In this document: positions 39,540-44,890 of the stretch, piece after piece
Layout of the letters: each line of letters starts with the position of its first letter
Position numbering within the stretch: position 1 is the stretch's first letter
From: Hymenobacter profundi
GTDB taxonomy: Bacteria; Bacteroidota; Bacteroidia; Cytophagales; Hymenobacteraceae
DNA length: 44,890 nucleotides
Direction: 5' to 3'
Assembly: GCF_019334315.1 (NCBI RefSeq)
Contig: NZ_JAHWGL010000031.1
Coordinates: forward strand, 1 to 44,890
Position numbers and translations under genes: made by a program
The notes under the pieces: generated by a model
What the model saw: only the letters and a program-made list of their open reading frames with translations
Databases searched by the model: none
What the model was told of the DNA's origin: nothing

Positions 39540-42500
39540 TTAGATCAGCTGACAAACTTCCAGTTCCAACTCTCTCATTTTGGTGATAAACGCTTTCGGC
39601 TCGATCTGAAAGCGTCGCGAGAACATGTCTACCGCCAAGTGCTCGTGCGGCTCGGCAAACTGAATTTCCAGGCGTTTGCGGCCGGGCGCGGCCTCAATGG
39701 CGGCTTCCAGCTTATCAATCATGGGGCCAGACACGGTGCGCAGGTCCAGGCGCACGCGCACGCCTTTGCTGAGCTTTTCGGCTACTTCGCTGAGAGGCTC
39801 CATATTCAGGATTTTCAGCTCCCATTGGTCCTCCGAGCCGTAGCGCAACGATACTTTGGCCCGAATATACATCGGTGGTACCTGCTCGTTAGGGTAGTTG
39901 CGCGGATTGATAACGTGCGTAAAGCGCGTGTACTCATCGCGGAACAAGGCCAGTTGCAGCGACGAGTCGTAGTCTTCCAGCGTGAAGGCCGCGAACGGCT
40001 GCCCGTTGCGGGTGGTGCGGTAGGCCACGTTCGTAATCAGCCCCGCCACGTTGATATCCTTGTTCTTGTGGTTCTCGATTTTGTCGAGCGACGTGGTGCA
40101 GTACGAGTCGATTTCCATCTTGTAGTTATCGAGCGGGTGGCCCGATAGGTAGAACCCTACCACATCTTTCTCGCGGCGGAGTTGCTCGGTGGCGGGCCAC
40201 TTCTCCATGTCGGCTACCTTGGGTAGGGGCATGGCCACCGCCCCAAACGCGCTGCCGCCAAATAGGCTCTGCTGGGCCGAATCCTGATCGGCTTGGTGCT
40301 GCTGGCCCAGCTTCACGGCCTTGTCGATGAGGTTTTGGTCACCCGAGGGCGCCTCCACGAACTGGCGGCGGTGGTAGCGCTCAAACGAATCGAACGCACC
40401 CGACAGAGCCAGGCTTTCAAAGGTTTTTTTGTTCACGGCGCGTAGGTTCACGCGCTTCGCGAAATCGAAAATATCGGTGTATTTGCCTTTGCGCTTGCGC
40501 TCCTGCACGATTTCCTCCACGGCCGCTTCGCCCGCGCCCTTCACCGCAGCCATCCCGAAACGAATCTGGCCCTTCTCGTTCACGTTGAACTTCATGATGG
40601 ATTCGTTCACATCGGGGCCGAGCACGGCCACACCCTGCTTGCGGGCTTCTTCGATGAAAAACGTCACCTTCTTGATGTCGCCCATGTTGTTGGTGAGCAC
40701 CGCAGCCATATACTCGGCGGGGTAGTGGGCCTTGAGGTAGCCGGTCTGGTAGGCCACCACCGAGTAGGCAGCGGAGTGGGAGCGGTTAAAGCCGTAGGCC
40801 GCAAACTTCTCCATCACGTCGAACACCTCGTTGGCTTTTTTCGCCACAATGCCGTGCAGCTTTTTGGCGCCCTCACAGAACTTCTCGCGCTCCATGGCCA
40901 TCTTCTTCATGTCCTTCTTACCCATGGCACGGCGCAGCAAGTCGGCGCCGCCGAGCGAGTAGCCGGCCAGAATCTGGGCCGTCTGCATAATCTGCTCCTG
41001 GTACACCATAATGCCCTGGGAGTAGTTCAGGATGGGTTCCAACAGCTCGTGCGGGTACTCCACCGGCTCCTTGCCGTGCTTGCGGTTGATGAAGTTCGGG
41101 ATGAACTGCATGGGACCGGGCCGGTACAGGGCGTTCATCGCAATCAAGTCCTCGATGTTGGTCGGGCGCAAGTCTTTGAGGTACATGCGCATGCCTTCCG
41201 ATTCAAACTGGAACGTGCCAATGGTGTCGCCGCGCTGGTACAGCTCGTAGGTTTTCAGGTCGTCGATCGGAATGTCGTCGATGTCGATTTTGACGCCGTG
41301 GTTCTGCTCAATCAGGCGCATGGCATCCTCGATGATGGTCAGGGTTTTGAGGCCCAGAAAGTCCATCTTCAGCATGCCGGCACTCTCAATCACCTTGCCG
41401 TCGAACTGGGTCACGAGCAGGTCCGAGTCCTTTGAGGTAGAGACCGGAATGTACTTCGTGATATCGTCGGGGGCGATGATGACGCCGGCGGCGTGAATGC
41501 CGGTGTTGCGCACTGAGCCTTCGAGGCGCTCGGCGAGGCGCAAGATCTGGCCTTTCAGGTTGTCCGGCGCTTCGTCGCGGCGAATCATGTCCAGTTCCTG
41601 CACCTCGGCAAAGGCTTTGGCCAGGGTAGTGCCTACCTGCTCGGGCACCATCTTGGTGAGGTCATTGGTCTGGGGTAGGGGCAGCTCCATGGCCCGCGCC
41701 ACGTCTTTGATAGACGACTTGGCAGCCATGGTACCGAAGGTGATGATCTGGGCTACCTGGGTTTTGCCGTACTTGTTCACCACATAATCGATGACCTTCT
41801 GACGGTTCACGTCGTCGAAGTCAATATCGATATCAGGCATCGATACACGCTCGGGATTCAGAAAACGCTCGAACAGCAGCGAGTACTTAATCGGGTCGAT
41901 GTTGGTGATGCCGATGCAGTAGGCCACCGCCGAGCCCGCCGCCGAGCCCCGGCCCGGACCTACCGCCACGCCAATGCTCCGGCCGTGGTTGATAAAGTCC
42001 TGGGTAATTAAGAAGTAGCCCGCAAAGCCCATCGTTTCGATGATGCGCAGCTCATAGTCCAGGCGTTCCTCGATTTCGGGCGTGTGTTCCGAGTAGCGGG
42101 GGCGGTTGCCCTCAAACGCACCTTTGTAGGTAAGGTGACGTAGGAACGCGTCGGCCGTAGGGTGCTCGGGGGGTAGGGGGAAGTTGGGCAGGAGAATATC
42201 GCGCTGCAACTTGGGCGGCGTGATTTTGTCCACGATTTCGTTGGTGTTGTCTACGCTTTCCGGCACGTCGGCAAACAGCCGGTTCATCTCCTCCTGGCTT
42301 TTGAAGTAGAACTGGTCGTTGGGGAAACCGAAGCGCGCGCGCGGCCGGGGCATCTGCCGCTCCTCGTCGATGCGCATGAGCTGGCGCCGCACCGAATCGT
42401 CGCTTGCCGCCATCGGACGGATGGTGTCGAGGTGGTCGTAAATCACCTTGTTGTCGCCCGAAATCAAGCGGAAGTAGTTCGTCTCGAAATCGCCAACCGG

Positions 42501-43226
42501 AATGCTGTGTTCCTCGCCGGTGTTCACGCAGAGTAAGAGGTCGTGGGGCGCAAAGTCGTTCTGCTCCACGTAGTGCGAATCGTTGGTACAGATGACCTTG
42601 ACATTGTATTTGTGCGCGAGACGCAGCAGCACCTGGTTCACATCTTCCTGGCTTTTGCCGGTGTTGTCGATGTTCATCAGGCCGTGGCGCTGGATTTCGA
42701 TGTAATAGTCCTCGCCGAATACATCCAGCCACCACTTCAGCATCTCTTCCGCTTCTGCCTCCGATTTCCAGAGAATAGCCTGCGGCAACTCCGCGCCAAT
42801 GCAGCAGGAGGTAGCAATTAGGCCCTCGTGGTATTGCAGCAGCAGCTCCTTATCGATGCGCGGAAACTTGGAATACACGCCCTCGATGTAGCTCATCGAG
42901 CACAGCTTGGCCAGGTTGTGGTAGCCGGCCTGGTCCTTAGCCAGCAGCAACTGGTGGCGGCGAATATCCCGCTCGCCTTTCTCGCGGCTGAACGCCTTTT
43001 TGTGGCGGTCTTCTACCAGGTAAAACTCGCAGCCCACAATAGGCTTCACGTTGTATTTATTCGCCTCAGCCACAAAGTTGAAGGCCCCGAACATGTTGCC
43101 GTGGTCGGTGAGGGCTACGGCGGGCATGCCGTCGGCCTGGGCCTTTTTCATCAGGGCCGAGATGCTGGCTTGGCCGTCGAGAAGGGAATATTGGGTGTGG
43201 CAGTGTAAGTGCGAGAATACGGGCAT
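39540..43226 (-). CDS. dnaE: DNA polymerase III subunit alpha
   Basis: A 1228-residue replicative polymerase of the DnaE1 type. Residues 5-14 (SHLHCHTQYS) open the PHP domain, whose metal-binding histidines are kept. Catalytic aspartates are D465 and D467 (PDIDIDFDD) and D622 (LKMDFLGLKTLTI). A tandem HhH region precedes an internal clamp-binding motif QQSLF (985-989), and an OB fold and C-terminal domain follow. No intein or split was seen. The ATG at 43226 is preferred to TTG at 43232 because it places the PHP motif at the normal N-terminal distance. A weak -7 (TAACTTTA) is at 43267-43274 on the minus strand. Confidence 0.97.
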   Translation of the reverse strand: MPVFSHLHCHTQYSLLDGQASISALMKKAQADGMPAVALTDHGNMFGAFNFVAEANKYNVKPIVGCEFYLVEDRHKKAFSREKGERDIRRHQLLLAKDQAGYHNLAKLCSMSYIEGVYSKFPRIDKELLLQYHEGLIATSCCIGAELPQAILWKSEAEAEEMLKWWLDVFGEDYYIEIQRHGLMNIDNTGKSQEDVNQVLLRLAHKYNVKVICTNDSHYVEQNDFAPHDLLLCVNTGEEHSIPVGDFETNYFRLISGDNKVIYDHLDTIRPMAASDDSVRRQLMRIDEERQMPRPRARFGFPNDQFYFKSQEEMNRLFADVPESVDNTNEIVDKITPPKLQRDILLPNFPLPPEHPTADAFLRHLTYKGAFEGNRPRYSEHTPEIEERLDYELRIIETMGFAGYFLITQDFINHGRSIGVAVGPGRGSAAGSAVAYCIGITNIDPIKYSLLFERFLNPERVSMPDIDIDFDDVNRQKVIDYVVNKYGKTQVAQIITFGTMAAKSSIKDVARAMELPLPQTNDLTKMVPEQVGTTLAKAFAEVQELDMIRRDEAPDNLKGQILRLAERLEGSVRNTGIHAAGVIIAPDDITKYIPVSTSKDSDLLVTQFDGKVIESAGMLKMDFLGLKTLTIIEDAMRLIEQNHGVKIDIDDIPIDDLKTYELYQRGDTIGTFQFESEGMRMYLKDLRPTNIEDLIAMNALYRPGPMQFIPNFINRKHGKEPVEYPHELLEPILNYSQGIMVYQEQIMQTAQILAGYSLGGADLLRRAMGKKDMKKMAMEREKFCEGAKKLHGIVAKKANEVFDVMEKFAAYGFNRSHSAAYSVVAYQTGYLKAHYPAEYMAAVLTNNMGDIKKVTFFIEEARKQGVAVLGPDVNESIMKFNVNEKGQIRFGMAAVKGAGEAAVEEIVQERKRKGKYTDIFDFAKRVNLRAVNKKTFESLALSGAFDSFERYHRRQFVEAPSGDQNLIDKAVKLGQQHQADQDSAQQSLFGGSAFGAVAMPLPKVADMEKWPATEQLRREKDVVGFYLSGHPLDNYKMEIDSYCTTSLDKIENHKNKDINVAGLITNVAYRTTRNGQPFAAFTLEDYDSSLQLALFRDEYTRFTHVINPRNYPNEQVPPMYIRAKVSLRYGSEDQWELKILNMEPLSEVAEKLSKGVRVRLDLRTVSGPMIDKLEAAIEAAPGRKRLEIQFAEPHEHLAVDMFSRRFQIEPKAFITKMRELELEVCQLI

Positions 43227-43607
43227 GAGCAACGGGCGCCGCGCCGTTAGGGCGCGAAGCGGATAGTAAAGTTACCCACGAATCAGCGGACAGGAAAGGT
43301 TGTGCGGTAAGAGGTTTTGTATAAGACACCACATGCAGGCGTATTACACGCTACTGTACTATTACCGGAAGTCGTTGGCAAACTAAACCGTGAAATTCAC
43401 GAAAAGCTAGTGTGAAGGACGCCGATACCATCACTCTATTCCACGGTTTGAAAAGAGCAAGCTGAACCCGTTGAGTTTAAAAGCGTTTACCTTAGCATAC
43501 ATAATGTTTTGTTTTTCGGGTCCTGCCGGATTTTTCTCGATATGCAGCGCATTCTTCTCTCCGTCTCCTAACGGTTGCGTCTTTCTGTAGGCAGCAACCC
43601 TACCCTC
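43227..43607. other. Divergent intergenic region between dnaE and desaturase gene
   Basis: About 380 bp. Contains a weak minus-strand -7 element for dnaE (43267-43274) and a small inverted repeat CGTGAA/TTCACG at about 43390. Short frames here have no support. No clear promoter for the desaturase gene was identified. Confidence 0.5.
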
Positions 43608-44669
43608 ATGAAAGTCCTTACCGCCCTCACCGACCCGGTGTATACCGAGCCCGTTGCGCCTACCCGTCTCGATACGTTCCTGCTGCGCTTCTGCCAAGAC
43701 AAGCGTGACCTGCCGTTTCTCTACCTCTTACTGGAAATCTCGGCGACGCTGGTGCCTATGGCCGTGGCCTTATTTCTGCCGTTGCCGGGGTGGGCATGGT
43801 GGTCGGTGCTGGTTGTATATTTAGGGCTATCCACTTTCTATTTTAAAGGTCCGTTTGGGCTGATGCTGCATTGTACCAGCCACCGAATCTTGTTCAAGAA
43901 GAAGTATGGGTGGATGAATCAGTACATACCGTGGGTGATTGGGCCGCTGTTTGGACAAACGCCCGAAACGTACTACACCCACCACATGGGCATGCACCAC
44001 CCCGAAAATAACCTGCCTGACGACGAAAGCTCCACCATGTATTACCAGCGCGACTCGTGGCTGAGCTTTGGGCACTACCTCGCCGACTTCTTACTCCTGG
44101 GCTTCCCGAAGCTGTTTGGCTATCTGTCGCGCACTGGCAAAACCAAGTTTAAATGGCGGGCTTTCAAGGGGGAGCTAGCCTTCATTCTGGCCTGCGTGGT
44201 GCTGGCCTTCGTGAACCTGCCAGCTACGTTTGTTGTGCTGATTCTGCCGTTGATTGTTGCGCGCATCGTGATGATGCTGGGCAACTGGAGCCAGCACGCG
44301 TTTATCGACGGCAACGACCCCGCCAACTGCTACACCAATAGTGTAACGTGCATTAATACCAAGTACAACCATAAGTGTTGGAACGATGGCTACCACATCA
44401 GCCACCACCTCAAGCCCGCCCTGCACTGGACCGAGCACCCCAATCACTTCCGCAAAAACGTGGCTGAGTACGCCCGCCAGGAGTCGGTGGTGTTCGATGG
44501 TATTCACTTCCTGCACATCTTCGCCTACCTCATGACGCGCCGCTACGACTTGCTGGCCCGCAACTTTGTGAACCTGGATGGCCGCTACGCGTCAGATGTA
44601 GAAATTATTGATCTGCTTAAAGCAAGGACACAGCGCATTGCCCGCGTGCCGGAGCCAGTGTTGGCATAG
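43608..44669 (+). CDS. Membrane fatty-acid desaturase family protein
   Basis: A 353-residue polytopic membrane di-iron enzyme. The histidine boxes are HCTSH (H88-H92), HHMGMHH (H125-H131), H230 in GNWSQHAF, and HISHH (H263-H267) with a following HWTEH; together they match the fatty-acid desaturase/hydroxylase superfamily. Hydrophobic helices lie at about 42-75, 155-170 and 190-225. It would introduce a double bond or hydroxyl into acyl chains and so affect membrane fluidity; regiospecificity is unknown. ATG 43608 is preferred since the frame upstream only adds an unrelated stretch. The pairing HHMGMHHPENN is less usual than in Delta9 enzymes, so another lipid substrate is possible. Confidence 0.88.
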   Translation: MKVLTALTDPVYTEPVAPTRLDTFLLRFCQDKRDLPFLYLLLEISATLVPMAVALFLPLPGWAWWSVLVVYLGLSTFYFKGPFGLMLHCTSHRILFKKKYGWMNQYIPWVIGPLFGQTPETYYTHHMGMHHPENNLPDDESSTMYYQRDSWLSFGHYLADFLLLGFPKLFGYLSRTGKTKFKWRAFKGELAFILACVVLAFVNLPATFVVLILPLIVARIVMMLGNWSQHAFIDGNDPANCYTNSVTCINTKYNHKCWNDGYHISHHLKPALHWTEHPNHFRKNVAEYARQESVVFDGIHFLHIFAYLMTRRYDLLARNFVNLDGRYASDVEIIDLLKARTQRIARVPEPVLA

Positions 44670-44710
44670 CTATAGCTACTGAGTAGGAGTTGAGTTGTTC
44701 GTTAGCTAGT

Positions 44711-44840
44711 AGCAAAAAAGCCGCTGTCATCCTGAGCACAGCGAAGGACCTTCTCACATAGAAACAAGTCTTTGTTACGACTGTCGTTCAGATGTAAGAA
44801 GGTCCTTCGCTGTGCTCAGGATGACAGCGGCTTTTTTGCT
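44711..44840. repeat. Interspersed hairpin repeat (type A), perfect 44-nt arms; also terminator
   Basis: Arms at 44711-44754 and 44797-44840 are perfectly complementary over 44 nt around a 42-nt loop. The outer ends are AGCAAAAAAGCCGC/GCGGCTTTTTTGCT, so they contain A6/T6 tracts that would let the element end transcripts from both sides; the inner part is the TGTCATCCTGAG ... GAAGGACCTT core shared with 29891-29992 and 23-37. It lies between convergent genes. Confidence 0.9.
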
Positions 44841-44853
44841 GCCACCCGACAAA

Positions 44854-44890
44854 TTACTTCGCTGGCGTGACGGTCAGCACCTCACCGGGG
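44854..44890 (-). CDS. 3' end of a gene running into the next region
   Basis: The minus strand reads PGEVLTVTPAK then TAA (stop complement at 44854-44856), open to the window edge. Its position right after a bidirectional terminator-like repeat and the lack of other stops support the tail of a convergent gene. Too short to identify. Confidence 0.45.
   Translation of the reverse strand, partial: PGEVLTVTPAK

Noticed and set aside
1..44890. CRISPR arrays, prophage, insertion sequences, toxin-antitoxin or restriction genes
   Set aside because: Read on both strands; no regularly spaced direct repeats, no transposase or integrase motifs, and no such gene products were found.

Overview
The window looks like chromosome of a GC-rich member of the Bacteroidetes, most probably a Hymenobacter-like member of the Cytophagales. 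This is inferred from several things. Genes lack Shine-Dalgarno sequences, and several promoters carry the Bacteroidetes -7 element TAnnTTTG (one pair has TTG 20-21 nt upstream). There are two TonB-dependent receptors with N-terminal carboxypeptidase-regulatory domains, a very large alpha-2-macroglobulin, several OmpA-type lipoproteins, and tRNAs without encoded CCA. No phage, insertion sequence, CRISPR array or restriction system was found. The region is mostly housekeeping and cell-envelope genes, so candidates for novelty lie in the non-coding DNA and in unusual protein architecture.

Layout. 1-2.8 kb: beta-propeller lipoprotein, membrane-anchored triple helix-hairpin-helix protein, DinB-like protein. 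2.9-9.8 kb: 2094-residue alpha-2-macroglobulin with a CxEQ thioester motif, then a small secreted basic protein. 9.9-11.4 kb: [2Fe-2S] ferredoxin and a thioredoxin-reductase-like ferredoxin-NADP reductase. 11.6-15.4 kb: iron-uptake operon (siderophore-type TonB receptor plus PepSY membrane protein) behind a Fur-like palindrome that overlaps the promoter. 15.9 kb: tRNA-Arg(ACG). 16-20.1 kb: TVP38/TMEM64 membrane protein, cystathionine gamma-synthase/lyase, metallo-beta-lactamase-fold hydrolase, SGNH hydrolase. 20.4-24.3 kb: second TonB receptor and a coiled-coil OmpA lipoprotein. 24.6 kb: accD. 25.7-27.8 kb: two duplicated glycine-zipper/OmpA genes flanking a small glycine-zipper protein. 27.9-31.3 kb: endonuclease III-like protein, radical SAM protein, gamma-carbonic anhydrase, low-GC lipoprotein. 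31.3-36.4 kb: CNNM/CorC-type protein, DsbD, isoaspartyl peptidase/asparaginase. 36.6-37.4 kb: unusual class II tRNA-like gene divergent from an Lrp/AsnC regulator. 37.5-43.2 kb (minus strand): dnaE, an uncharacterised secreted protein, trxA. 43.6-44.7 kb: fatty-acid desaturase, then the tail of one more gene.

The most notable non-coding element is at 36.57-36.84 kb on the minus strand. It has a -7 element, a complete class II tRNA fold with anticodon CUC, U37 and a 46-nt variable region, and then two hairpins with the same 10-nt loop, the second followed by a U-rich tract. Other points of interest are a SusC/TonB-plug-like segment at the bait-region position of the alpha-2-macroglobulin, interspersed long hairpin repeats with ends GTCATYCYGA, and a widely recurring word GGTAGGG/CCCTACC. 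All function calls rest on motif recognition alone; no database search or folding program was run.
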